Part shown: positions 1 through 6,316 of the stretch, in pieces
How positions within the stretch are numbered: the first letter of the stretch is position 1
Layout of the letters: each line of letters begins with the position of its first letter
Source: Nitrospira lenta
Lineage (GTDB): Bacteria; Nitrospirota; Nitrospiria; Nitrospirales; Nitrospiraceae
Length of the DNA: 9,358 nucleotides
NCBI GenBank assembly: GCA_945906715.1
Contig: CAMDRK010000083.1
Location: 1 to 9,358 of the forward strand
Reading direction: 5' to 3'
Position numbers and translations under genes: made by a program
The notes under the pieces: generated by a model
Told to the model about the DNA's origin: nothing
The model's input: only the letters and a program-made list of their open reading frames with translations
Databases searched by the model: none

Positions 1-13
1 CTTGGTTTACAAA

Positions 14-40
14 AGCCCCGCCTGGAAGGGCGGGGTTCTT
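14..40. terminator. Bidirectional-looking rho-independent terminator
   Basis: A GC-rich stem CCCCGCC/GGCGGGG with a 6-nt loop is flanked by A-rich sequence on its left (AAAAG) and T-rich sequence on its right (TTCTTT). Read on the minus strand it ends in CTTTTG, so it can stop transcripts leaving the DUF4136 gene. Read on the plus strand it can stop a gene arriving from outside the window. The hairpin is seen directly; the two-way function is inferred. Confidence 0.75.
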
Positions 41-43
41 TAC

Positions 44-110
44 TTGGTTCATTTGGTTTGTCTTGTTTATTTGGCTGAACCAGATAGACGAGATAGACCA
101 GATGAACCAG
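44..110 (+). repeat. TTTGG-type hairpin repeat, copy 1
   Basis: Positions 44-74 pair with 80-110 as an uninterrupted 31-bp stem around the 5-nt loop CTGAA. Pairing is complete only as plus-strand RNA: seven of the pairs are G.U, and on the minus strand these become A.C mismatches. Positions 52-74 are identical to 6010-6032, so this is a dispersed element. It lies between the stop of the DUF4136 gene and the terminator, within what would be that gene's 3' untranslated region. The ORF reading rightwards through it is an artefact of the low-complexity sequence. Confidence 0.8.
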
Positions 111-128
111 ACAGACAATCCGATCACT

Positions 129-713
129 TTATTTGGCCGAGGGATAGTCTTTGAATGCCTCGGCGATTCCCTTGTTGGCCAACTTAAAATTCTCCTCCAG
201 GTTGTCCCCCAATACTGCCCTGATCACAGCCCGCCCCACCAACGATTTTTTCGATGGCTTAGCAAAGTCCAGAATCAAGGTGCCTTCATGGTCCTCATGA
301 GTAATCACTCGAGTCGTCTTGATCGGTGTCCACGTGCCCTCGTGATACTCATAGGCTTGCACCTGGCGGCCAAAGAAGCCAGGCACCCTGCTGCTACTCT
401 CGACACTTACCTCATCCAGCACGCCAAAAAAAATGTGTACCAGCAGGTCGGGATGGTCTTCCAAGCCGACTTGCCGGACCCCCTTGGCGGCGAGCTGCTC
501 GTCGATCATCTGCTTGATCCGCCCCCTCAGGGGCGAATGGTCAGACGGCCCGACCTCACGCCCTCTGTCCGTGATCCCCGAAAAGGCGAACGTGTGAAAC
601 GCAGAAAACTCGACGGACGGATCGAAGTCTGTGACCACCTGTGGCCCCGCTGCACAACCTCCGGCAGCGAGCAGCCCCAACGCCAGCCACAGGATCAGGA
701 ATCTAATATTCAT
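129..713 (-). CDS. DUF4136 domain-containing lipoprotein
   Basis: The 194-residue protein begins with a lipoprotein signal peptide: a hydrophobic stretch at residues 5-17 and a lipobox ending AAGGC, with Cys20 as the lipidated residue. The mature part fits the DUF4136 family. Near its start it has a VVTDFDPS segment followed by FSAFHTFAF (residues 26-44), and near its end a GTLILDF strand (144-150) followed by a basic, aliphatic segment. Proteins of this family are small envelope lipoproteins of unknown biochemical role. It is the last of three exported-protein genes and is followed by a hairpin repeat and a terminator. The ribosome site is weak (AAGG about 8 nt before ATG). Family assignment is fairly secure from the pattern; function is not known. 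Confidence 0.85.
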   Translation of the reverse strand: MNIRFLILWLALGLLAAGGCAAGPQVVTDFDPSVEFSAFHTFAFSGITDRGREVGPSDHSPLRGRIKQMIDEQLAAKGVRQVGLEDHPDLLVHIFFGVLDEVSVESSSRVPGFFGRQVQAYEYHEGTWTPIKTTRVITHEDHEGTLILDFAKPSKKSLVGRAVIRAVLGDNLEENFKLANKGIAEAFKDYPSAK

Positions 714-783
714 CGTTCAAGCCTTGCTTGTTTCCGCCCTCAGGTCAGGCGTCTCGTATTGTGTGGCCTCTGCCTCGGATCAA

Positions 784-1263
784 TTAGCTCACCAGCGGGA
801 TCAGCGCAGCTAACTCGAACTTCACTATCGACCGAATCTTGTTTTCAATCTGCAGATACCGGGCAACCTTCGTGGCCGGTAACACCTTCTCCAATTTCGC
901 CGCATAGGATTGCCGCAGCTTCACTTCTGATTCCTCGACCGCCAGCGCCTCCGTCACGAGCTTCTTCGCCGTGTCGTTGGATATTTCGCCTTTGCCGGCA
1001 TTGAAGGCGTCGGCATAACCCTTGATCGTCGCGCCCAGCCGTTGATTGATCTGCTCCAGTTCCTTTTGATAACTCTCGTACAGGGGCCAGAAACTCTTGG
1101 CTTCTGCGTCGTTCAGATTCATATTGGCCGCGACGACGAGCTTCTTGTCGGCCTTGACCTTCTCCTTCAGAATCTCCATGTTCATTTGTGTCGCTTCCTG
1201 AGCCTGGACTGTTCCCATGAACAGGAACGACAACAACAGCACCCCGATTTGCAGAACCATCAT
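784..1263 (-). CDS. Small helical periplasmic protein, Spy/LTXXQ-like
   Basis: This 159-residue protein has a signal peptide (residues 1-21, cleavage probably after VQA). The mature chain is almost all charged helix, with no cysteines and no visible catalytic motif. The stretch around WPLYESYQKELEQI and the later LEKVLPATKVARYLQIENKI recall the small helical periplasmic proteins of the Spy/CpxP type. Those proteins act as ATP-independent chaperones or metal and stress sensors. The likeness is one of size, helix content and export, so the functional label is inferred. The start is supported by AAGGAGA at 1271-1277, about 8 nt upstream of ATG. The gene lies between the SYLF and DUF4136 genes with gaps of about 70-80 bp, so it is probably cotranscribed with them. 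Confidence 0.75.
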   Translation of the reverse strand: MMVLQIGVLLLSFLFMGTVQAQEATQMNMEILKEKVKADKKLVVAANMNLNDAEAKSFWPLYESYQKELEQINQRLGATIKGYADAFNAGKGEISNDTAKKLVTEALAVEESEVKLRQSYAAKLEKVLPATKVARYLQIENKIRSIVKFELAALIPLVS

Positions 1264-1339
1264 GACGCAATCTCCTTATCTAGGTTAAAGCACAACTGCT
1301 CACTATCCGCCCGTACTGGCGCCTCTCTGGCACCATGAT

Positions 1340-1888
1340 TTACGGATGAATCCTGGTAATCTTCGACCCTTGCAATCCCAAGCCGGCCATGAGCCCCTGC
1401 TGGTTGAAGATGAACGCGTAGACGTCGCTCCGACCTGTCGTCGTAGTCAGGTTCTTTCCCATGCCTTTGTCCATGACGACGATGCTCGGACCGACACCGA
1501 CCTCCCATCCCTCGCTCTCGTTGAGATACTCCAGCGATTTCTCGTTCATGAAAAACATGACATACCCGAACGTCTGCACGCCGGCCTGGAGACCATACGA
1601 TGCGGCCACCGTACTGTAGTAGCCGACCGTTTCTCCATTTTTCCGCAAGGCGCCTTTTCCATACTGCCCTCCGAACATGAACCCGGCCTTCACGATACTC
1701 GGAAACACCAGGATGCCTCTGGCGTCTTTCCGAAAGAGCTCCGCTTCCGGCGTGTCCTCGAGGAATTTCTTAAGCGATGCATCCACCTCGCGATCGATCT
1801 GCGCGGCCTCGACCGATTCCCCAGCAACCGCCATCGAAACCGGCATCGAGAACCCCAGAATCATGGACAGCAGGACGGCAATCACCAT
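1340..1888 (-). CDS. SYLF/Ysc84-domain lipid-binding exported protein
   Basis: An exported protein of 182 residues with a hydrophobic signal peptide ending near AVA-GES (residue 22). The mature protein is a single SYLF (Ysc84) domain. Its marks are ARGILVFPSIVKAGFMFGG, then the alternating Gly-rich strands YGKGAL and AASYGLQAG, then VGVGPSIVV, and the closing DVYAFIFNQQGLMAGLGLQG. SYLF domains bind phosphoinositides in eukaryotes; in bacteria they are exported proteins of unknown function. I place the start at 1888 because a perfect AGGAGGT ends 5 nt before this ATG. An upstream in-frame ATG at 1903 would add MRRSE and give a more usual basic signal-peptide n-region, but it has no good ribosome site. 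First gene of its group, behind a possible promoter at 1942-1969. Confidence 0.85.
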   Translation of the reverse strand: MVIAVLLSMILGFSMPVSMAVAGESVEAAQIDREVDASLKKFLEDTPEAELFRKDARGILVFPSIVKAGFMFGGQYGKGALRKNGETVGYYSTVAASYGLQAGVQTFGYVMFFMNEKSLEYLNESEGWEVGVGPSIVVMDKGMGKNLTTTTGRSDVYAFIFNQQGLMAGLGLQGSKITRIHP

Positions 1889-1893
1889 CTCAG

Positions 1894-1900
1894 ACCTCCT
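1894..1900 (-). promoter_or_regulatory. Shine-Dalgarno deciding the SYLF gene start
   Basis: AGGAGGT on the minus strand, 5 nt before the ATG at 1888. The alternative ATG at 1903 would place this consensus site inside the coding region, which is why the shorter form is preferred. The weak point is that the shorter signal peptide lacks a basic n-region, although the neighbouring gene at 784-1263 also lacks one. Confidence 0.6.
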
Positions 1901-1941
1901 CATACTTCATCGATGCGTTTCTTCCACGAACAAAGAGCAGA

Positions 1942-1969
1942 ATCATACAGACTTTCAAGAAGCGGTTCC
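1942..1969 (-). promoter_or_regulatory. Possible promoter of the SYLF gene group
   Basis: On the minus strand GGAACC (1964-1969) is followed after 16 nt by TATGAT (1942-1947), about 55 nt upstream of the SYLF start. TATGAT is a good -10. GGAACC resembles the -35 of ECF-type (envelope stress) sigma factors more than the housekeeping TTGACA. The hexamers are seen directly; promoter activity is inferred. Confidence 0.35.
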
Positions 1970-1995
1970 AGCCCAAATTACGCGTGACCGCTTCT
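1958..1995. promoter_or_regulatory. Operator-like inverted repeat over the possible -35
   Basis: AGAAGCGGT (1958-1966) and ACCGCTTCT (1987-1995) are perfect 9-bp inverted arms separated by 20 bp. The arm nearer the gene overlaps the possible -35 hexamer. The spacing suits a dimeric or looped regulator; it could also be a weak RNA hairpin. No regulator is encoded nearby. Confidence 0.35.
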
Positions 1996-1998
1996 GCG

Positions 1999-2018
1999 AG
2001 TGTTGTGCGTCGAACACT
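1999..2018. repeat. Short inverted repeat AGTGTT/AACACT
   Basis: Six-bp perfect arms around an 8-nt spacer, lying between the operator-like repeat and the REP-like palindrome. There is no U-run, so a terminator role is doubtful. It could be a secondary binding site. Confidence 0.3.
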
Positions 2019-2030
2019 TCTTGACATATT

Positions 2031-2110
2031 CCGTTCGCCCTGAGCCCATCGACTTCGCTCAGGACAGGCTTGTCGATGGGCTCAGGCTTCGACAGGCTCA
2101 GCACGAATGG
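2031..2110. repeat. REP-like dispersed palindrome
   Basis: The core is TGAGCCCATCGAC (2041-2053) with its perfect reverse complement at 2072-2084. An outer, imperfect pair is formed by CCGTTCGCCCTGAGC (2031-2045) and GCTCAGCACGAATGG (2096-2110). I recognise the CTTCGACAGGCTCAG type of sequence as a very common intergenic repeat in environmental bacterial genomes, from memory. Such palindromes behave like REP/BIME elements: they fold in RNA, can protect 3' ends, and are often moved by RAYT transposases. No such transposase is in the window. It lies downstream of the M48 cluster and upstream of the SYLF promoter. Confidence 0.7.
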
Positions 2111-2180
2111 TGTGTAAGACCACTTGTGACGCACTACACCAGAACCGCCGATGCTGACTCAAGCGAGACGAGGGAGAGGG

Positions 2181-2299
2181 GATGCGAGATCCGCGATGCG
2201 GGATATGCGATTCGCGATCCGGGATACGTGATCCGGGATTCAAAGCGCGCATCTCGCATCTCGACACTCGCATCTCGCATCCCGTATCTCCCTACTCCC
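2181..2299. repeat. Heptamer palindromic array, copy 1
   Basis: Seventeen consecutive 7-bp units in unbroken phase. Nine units of the type GATNCGN (2181-2243) are followed by a pivot unit AGCGCGC (2244-2250). Seven units of the opposite polarity, type ATCTCGC, follow (2251-2299). The two halves are imperfect reverse complements and could form one long hairpin. The right end overlaps the last codons and the TAG stop (2292-2294) of the M48 gene. Because 7 is not a multiple of 3, every frame reads as a 7-residue peptide repeat, which explains the spurious ORFs here. The same unit occurs at 8815-9017. Confidence 0.85.
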
Positions 2300-3773
2300 G
2301 AGTCTCATACCGTTCCTCAACCGCCACTTTGAGCAGCTGTCCCTCGCGCAGCAGCGTGGCCGCCGCAAGGCCATTGATGACTGCCACTTCATCCGCCTTC
2401 CAAGCCGAGTGGGAACGAGCGGCCAAGGCCTCGATCGTCTCGCCCTTCCGGGCTGTCATTAATCTGATTCGAGTCTCCGTAATGCGGGCGCGCTCGTGAC
2501 CGGATAGCGGATGAAAACTTTGGGCCACCGCTTCGAACTCAGGCTGAAACGTCTTGAATTGCTCGCTGGACGCGACAGCCACCAGTTGAAAGATTAACCC
2601 GCCATGGGCGATCCAGGTCACCTCGGCATGGGCCCGGCCATTGGTAGGAATCACAGCGCGCGCAGCCGGAAGACCGTTGATGCTCAGGAGCTCGGTTTTC
2701 GCAGCCAGGTCGATGTGCTTGGCTTTGCCAAGCATTCGTGCTCCGTCGAGTGGATCATCGCCTTTCGTAGCGACCTCGAGCACGACTGCCGCGTCTCCCT
2801 TCGGGGCAACGGCCACAATTTTCTCCGGCGCATTCTCATGCGGCCATTTCTCCGGGAACTTTACGAAGATACCCAAGTCCGGATGTAGAAACTCCCTGTC
2901 GTGAAAGACGCCGTTCGCCGCGCGCGGGCCGACAACAATCCCGTTGAGCCGGGCCAGATAGGTTTCGTTGGTTGGGCTGATTGGATCCCGCATGGCACGG
3001 GTCAACAATTTCGCATGGCGCGCGGTATCGGCAACCCGGTCCGCGGTCACAGGATGCGAGTCGAAGAAACTCGGTTTCCGTGGCTTCTTTTCATGCAGGG
3101 TCACCTCACGCTCCAGATTGGCGAGAAACGTAGACAGCTCGATGGGGTTCCAGCCTGCCTCTGCGGCAATCTTCTGGCCCACTTCATCGGCTTCTGTTTC
3201 CTGAGAACGGCTGTAGGGGGAGAAGATCGCACTCTGGGCAAGATTCCCGATGCCGCCGATCAGATCACCGACTGTTGAACTGACCAGTCCGGTGATACCG
3301 GAGGCAAGGCCGAATACCACCGCCAACGGGGCCTGCTTCGAGATCCGCTGAACGGCGTGTTTGCCTGCGACATGACCGATCTCATGCCCGACGACACCGG
3401 CCAACTCCCCTTCGGTATTCGTCAAAGCCAGAAGACCACGCGACACGTAGATGTAGCCTCCCGGCAGCGCAAAGGCGTTCGGCTCCGCCATATCGACGAT
3501 ATGAAATTGGAACGTGACGTTTTTGCGCGGAGAATGTTCGGCAAGACGTTGGCCGAGCTGATTGAGAAACGGGCTGAAGCTCGAATCGTCGGCAAAACCC
3601 ATCCCTGCTTCGACCTTCTTGGCCTCTTCAGCGCCGAGTGCTTGCTCCTGTTTTGCAGAGATGAGGGTGAGTTCAGGCCGTCCACTGACAGGATTGACCG
3701 CACAGCCGGCCGTCACCGCCACCAGCAGGAGCCAGCCCACAGCACCAATCCTTCGTGTCCATGCCATATCCAT
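2292..3773 (-). CDS. M48-family zinc metalloprotease lipoprotein with LysM-like C-terminus
   Basis: The 493-residue protein has a lipoprotein signal with lipobox VTAGC (Cys24), so it is membrane-anchored facing the periplasm. The M48 protease core holds the zinc-binding HEIGH at 130-134, the downstream ETEAD (192-196) that carries the third metal ligand in this family, and the conserved DSHP (238-241). An Ala/Gly-rich segment at about 150-185 lies between them. After a middle domain (about 285-425) there is a LysM-like region at about 439-483 (GETIEALAARS, then INGL, then LREGQLLKV), which suggests contact with peptidoglycan. BepA-like relatives clear stalled outer-membrane assembly substrates; here the TPR domain of BepA is absent. 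It is the last gene of its cluster, 28 bp after the preceding lipoprotein. Its last residues (RYETRE) and stop lie in the heptamer array. A second ATG two codons inside is an alternative start. Confidence 0.92.
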   Translation of the reverse strand: MDMAWTRRIGAVGWLLLVAVTAGCAVNPVSGRPELTLISAKQEQALGAEEAKKVEAGMGFADDSSFSPFLNQLGQRLAEHSPRKNVTFQFHIVDMAEPNAFALPGGYIYVSRGLLALTNTEGELAGVVGHEIGHVAGKHAVQRISKQAPLAVVFGLASGITGLVSSTVGDLIGGIGNLAQSAIFSPYSRSQETEADEVGQKIAAEAGWNPIELSTFLANLEREVTLHEKKPRKPSFFDSHPVTADRVADTARHAKLLTRAMRDPISPTNETYLARLNGIVVGPRAANGVFHDREFLHPDLGIFVKFPEKWPHENAPEKIVAVAPKGDAAVVLEVATKGDDPLDGARMLGKAKHIDLAAKTELLSINGLPAARAVIPTNGRAHAEVTWIAHGGLIFQLVAVASSEQFKTFQPEFEAVAQSFHPLSGHERARITETRIRLMTARKGETIEALAARSHSAWKADEVAVINGLAAATLLREGQLLKVAVEERYETRE

Positions 3774-3801
3774 TGTCCGCTTCTTTGACGACAGATGATG
3801 C

Positions 3802-4920
3802 TTAGTTCGTCCTGATCGTCAGAATCGGCTGTTGAATCTTCTGACCCGTTTCGCTCAATGTGAATAGGATCGTCAGAAACGAGAAGATCTGCTTCGTTTT
3901 GAAGTTCCGGTCATCAATCCAGTACCAGTGACCTCGATACTTGACCTGCACAAACGAATCACCTGGTTGTTCGGCGCCGCTTTGAATGGCCACGATCTCC
4001 GACAGGCCCGCTGTGTCTTTTGCCGTCGTGAGCCCCAGGCCGTACGTCCGGTGATCCGCGACGTGTTCCAGAGGCACGGCCACCTGCCCCGCGAGTTCAA
4101 GCAGGACCTGATACCCGGAACGGGTATGGAGGGCGAGTTCCTGATCCCCTTGCGAATCGGCCCCGTAGGTGATGAGGAGCTCCGTTGCCTCAGGATTCAA
4201 CCGCAACAGCCGCTTGACCTCCGCGACATCGTGCGCGATCTCCGGTGTCAAGCGGCGTGAATGAAACAGGAACATGGTCGCGTCCTCTTTCTCTTTCACG
4301 CGGTGCAGCTTGACTCCTGCACCGCCTGCCATTTGAATCCGCTTTAACAACCGGAGCACCTCAAGGAACTCCGGATCTGCCGGATGGCCGTTCGGCCCGC
4401 CTCTATGGTTTCGGAGTCCATTGATCCCCTGAACACTCACTTGCAACAGAATATCCACGGGCCACCCAGCCTCGATGAGAAACATGATCGCGCCTGGTGG
4501 AAAGGGCGTCATCATGGTCTTGACGAAGTCCGGGCCAGTGAGCGGCGCATAGGTCACGGTCGGGCGATCCAAGTACCGGCCCCCGGCGCCGATACTCGCA
4601 AAGGTTCCGAGGGCTCCGCCCGCGTTGCGCCAATCTTTGTCGCCGAGGGTGCCGCCAGCCGAGACGGTGCCTTCGAGTTCATAGCCGCTAATCACCTGGC
4701 CCACTTCCATGAAAACCGGAACATCGGCATACCGGAGCTTCACGATGTTCAAGAGCGTCTGTTGCTTCCAGGATTCGCTGATAGCGGTAATGTAATCGAA
4801 CCGGTCTCGGTTGACGGATTTCGGGCCGATGCTTCCGCAGCCGCTGATGATCCACAGCATCATCCCGGCCAGCACAGCGCTCACAAGCCGGCTATGCGCC
4901 GCCGTTTCGTTCCGCCGCAT
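3802..4920 (-). CDS. Lipoprotein of unknown function
   Basis: I chose the ATG at 4920 (372 residues) because AGGAGAGGGAG lies just upstream and the N-terminus then reads as a proper lipoprotein signal: MRRNE, a hydrophobic core, and lipobox IISGC with Cys28. An in-frame ATG at 4959 would put 13 extra residues before this and has no comparable ribosome site. I do not recognise a named domain. Visible features are a conserved-looking segment after the signal (residues 50-71, SWKQQTLLNIVKLRYADVPV), a Gly-rich stretch at about 85-115, and a segment PVDILLQVSVQGINGLRN at about 154-171. The C-terminus is aromatic (YRGHWYWIDD), followed by a hydrophobic SFLTILFTL. It lies between a channel-like gene and the M48 protease, in the same direction with short gaps, so it is probably part of the same envelope operon. 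Confidence 0.8.
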   Translation of the reverse strand: MRRNETAAHSRLVSAVLAGMMLWIISGCGSIGPKSVNRDRFDYITAISESWKQQTLLNIVKLRYADVPVFMEVGQVISGYELEGTVSAGGTLGDKDWRNAGGALGTFASIGAGGRYLDRPTVTYAPLTGPDFVKTMMTPFPPGAIMFLIEAGWPVDILLQVSVQGINGLRNHRGGPNGHPADPEFLEVLRLLKRIQMAGGAGVKLHRVKEKEDATMFLFHSRRLTPEIAHDVAEVKRLLRLNPEATELLITYGADSQGDQELALHTRSGYQVLLELAGQVAVPLEHVADHRTYGLGLTTAKDTAGLSEIVAIQSGAEQPGDSFVQVKYRGHWYWIDDRNFKTKQIFSFLTILFTLSETGQKIQQPILTIRTN

Positions 4921-4925
4921 AAATG

Positions 4926-4936
4926 CTCCCTCTCCT
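4926..4936 (-). promoter_or_regulatory. Shine-Dalgarno deciding the lipoprotein start
   Basis: The purine-rich AGGAGAGGGAG on the minus strand lies 5 nt before the ATG at 4920. It falls within the longer ORF that begins at 4959, so it argues for the shorter protein, which also gives a normal lipoprotein signal peptide. Confidence 0.7.
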
Positions 4937-4971
4937 GACATTAGACCTTTTACCTGCAAATGCGCCTGGGC

Positions 4972-5673
4972 CTATCGTTCCTCACGCATGTAGAGGCTCA
5001 TCAGGCGCGCGATCATCACCGCAAGGTAGAACTGCCCTGCAATGGCTTCCACAATCGCGATCCCTCGCACGATATCGCTCCCCGGCACGAAGTCGCCGTA
5101 GCCAACAGTGGCCAGCGTGATGAAGCTGAAGTAGATGCCGTTGAACAGCGAGAAAGAATGCGATGCGCCCGCTCCGCTGACAATGATCGAGCCAGGCCAT
5201 ATCTGCATCGAACTAAAGTACAGCACGCCCAGAAATACCCCCGCTAATAGGTATGCGCTGAGGGCGGCATAGAGATGCTCGGCTGTGATAGTGGTCGAGC
5301 GAAGAGCAAAACGCAGGGCACAAAACACCGCATACAGCGCGATCCCAGTCCAAGGCACTAAGCTTATTATCGACAACGCTTCGTAGCCGCCCAGATGGGA
5401 TAGAAACCGGAGCATGAACGCAACCAGCAGAATCGCCGGCAGAAACCAGCGCCCTTTTCGACTGTCGGCCTGAACAGCGGCGGCTACTAAATTCAGGCCT
5501 AAGAACAGCTGCAATAAATCGCCGCTCGCTCCGACCGCTTTCAGCGCCGGGGTTCCGATCAGAGTCAGGACCAGCGAATAAAACAGGACCGCATAACGGT
5601 GCTCAAGATAGGCTCGCCACCATCTTGAGAGTCCATCCTGATTCACCGAGCCGATTGAGTCCTGTTGTGTCAT
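4972..5673 (-). CDS. Potassium-channel-like membrane protein (Ion_trans_2)
   Basis: A 233-residue integral membrane protein with about six hydrophobic segments (roughly 27-44, 52-68, 76-92, 99-121, 137-155 and 202-226). The pore loop lies between the last two, with the K+ selectivity signature TVGYGD at 189-194 preceded by the pore helix LFNGIYFSFITLA. The last two segments plus filter match the Ion_trans_2 pore unit. The first four do not show the regular Arg/Lys ladder of a voltage sensor, and there is no cytoplasmic RCK domain: the chain ends about seven residues after the last helix. A K+ or other monovalent cation channel is the likely role; gating is unknown. It follows the small lipoprotein by 18 bp and precedes the unknown lipoprotein by about 51 bp. 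The ribosome site is weak, which would fit translational coupling to the upstream gene. Confidence 0.9.
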   Translation of the reverse strand: MTQQDSIGSVNQDGLSRWWRAYLEHRYAVLFYSLVLTLIGTPALKAVGASGDLLQLFLGLNLVAAAVQADSRKGRWFLPAILLVAFMLRFLSHLGGYEALSIISLVPWTGIALYAVFCALRFALRSTTITAEHLYAALSAYLLAGVFLGVLYFSSMQIWPGSIIVSGAGASHSFSLFNGIYFSFITLATVGYGDFVPGSDIVRGIAIVEAIAGQFYLAVMIARLMSLYMREER

Positions 5674-5691
5674 ACCAACTTGCCGGCCTGG

Positions 5692-5958
5692 TTATTTGCC
5701 CTTTTTCTCCGCGGGCTCCACCGCCGCCTTGAACTCATCCCCGGAAATTTCCTTGATCTCTGACGATTGCAGCGTCACCACGCTGCCGCTTTTCTTATCC
5801 TTAAAGGTAACGGCTCCGGTCTTCGTCTGATCGATGTCGTTCGTGTAATACTCCTTGGTGCCGGACGGATCGCTCACCTTATAATATCCCCCGCCGCAGC
5901 CGGCTAGAACTCCGGCCATTCCGCAAAGCATCCCGAGTGCCATGATTCTCGTCTTCAT
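5692..5958 (-). CDS. Small YgdI/YgdR-like lipoprotein
   Basis: An 88-residue lipoprotein: the signal peptide ends in the lipobox VLAGC (Cys21), followed by a Gly/Tyr linker. The mature part is a small beta domain, with YYKVSDPSGTKEYYTNDI, then FKDKKSGSVVTLQSSEIKEIS and a Lys/Glu tail. The strand pattern and the closing LQSSEIKEI resemble YgdI/YgdR (DUF903) SH3-like lipoproteins, whose function is unknown. The start is well supported by AGGAGG (5965-5970) 6 nt before ATG. It is the first gene of the four-gene group; upstream lies the second hairpin repeat. The lipoprotein assignment is strong; the DUF903 assignment is a likeness only. Confidence 0.85.
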   Translation of the reverse strand: MKTRIMALGMLCGMAGVLAGCGGGYYKVSDPSGTKEYYTNDIDQTKTGAVTFKDKKSGSVVTLQSSEIKEISGDEFKAAVEPAEKKGK

Positions 5959-6000
5959 CTGGATCCTCCTATTCTTGTTGATTTGGTCTCTCTCGTTTAC

Positions 6001-6098
6001 TTTGGTTTGTTTGGTTTGTCTTGTTTATTTGGTTGGACCTGGCTAACCGGATACATCAGATGAACCAAACAAACGAAACAAACCAAATAAACCAACCA
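6001..6098. repeat. TTTGG-type inverted repeat, copy 2
   Basis: The left arm (about 6003-6035) is rich in TTTGGTTTG units and the right arm (about 6064-6098) in the reverse complement CAAACCAAA. Over 31 nt the two arms differ at only four positions, all transitions. Positions 6010-6032 are identical to 52-74 of copy 1, and both copies share CAGATGAACCA in the right half. A smaller hairpin GGTT/AACC sits inside. It lies upstream of the YgdI-like lipoprotein, either in its leader or in the 3' region of the ATPase transcript. Confidence 0.75.
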
Positions 6099-6168
6099 AC
6101 AGTCTGCGGGCCTTATACCATATGTGCGGAGAAAACTAACTAGCCGGTTGTCTCCACGATCTCTTCCT

Positions 6169-6199
6169 AACGGCAAAGAGCCTGTCCGGCATTGCCGTT
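6169..6199. repeat. Perfect 8-bp inverted repeat
   Basis: AACGGCAA (6169-6176) and TTGCCGTT (6192-6199) flank a 15-nt spacer that can add a GCC/GGC stem. It lies downstream of the ATPase gene and could be part of its 3' end. There is no adjoining T-run, so it is not a classic terminator. Confidence 0.4.
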
Positions 6200-6316
6200 C
6201 GTGACGAGGCGAAGGAGGCGCGGCCAATGGTTCTTGGGAGCGGGCCGACCACGACGCAGCTGGTTGGGATCGTTCGCCACAATAGAACGGTCATGTCGTC
6301 TTATCTGCTGGCACGA

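Larger units (their letters stand above)
5959..6316. other. Gene-poor intergenic region with repeats
   Basis: About 360 bp without a convincing gene. It contains a consensus ribosome site for the gene at its left, a long TTTGG-type inverted repeat (6001-6098) and a perfect 8-bp inverted repeat (6169-6199). On the minus strand GGTATAAGG (6111-6119) offers a -10-like TATAAG for the lipoprotein operon, but I see no good -35. Short ORFs of 32 codons (plus) and 52 codons (minus) show no recognisable family. Confidence 0.6.

Noticed and set aside
63..1004. A 313-codon plus-strand ORF, the longest on that strand
   Set aside because: It begins in the TTTGG hairpin repeat and runs antisense to the DUF4136 lipoprotein and the helical periplasmic protein, both with clear signal peptides. 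Its own translation is rich in Pro, Arg, Ser and His and shows no family.
2021..2026. Plus-strand TTGACA as a promoter
   Set aside because: No fitting -10 follows and there is no plus-strand gene downstream; only the REP-like palindrome.
2000..2499. ORFs over the first heptamer array and REP-like palindrome
   Set aside because: Same cause: repeat-derived peptides, partly antisense to the M48 gene.
5997..6227. Minus-strand 76-codon ORF
   Set aside because: Its C-terminal half is translated TTTGG repeat (PNKQDKPNKPK), there is no ribosome site, and no family is recognised.
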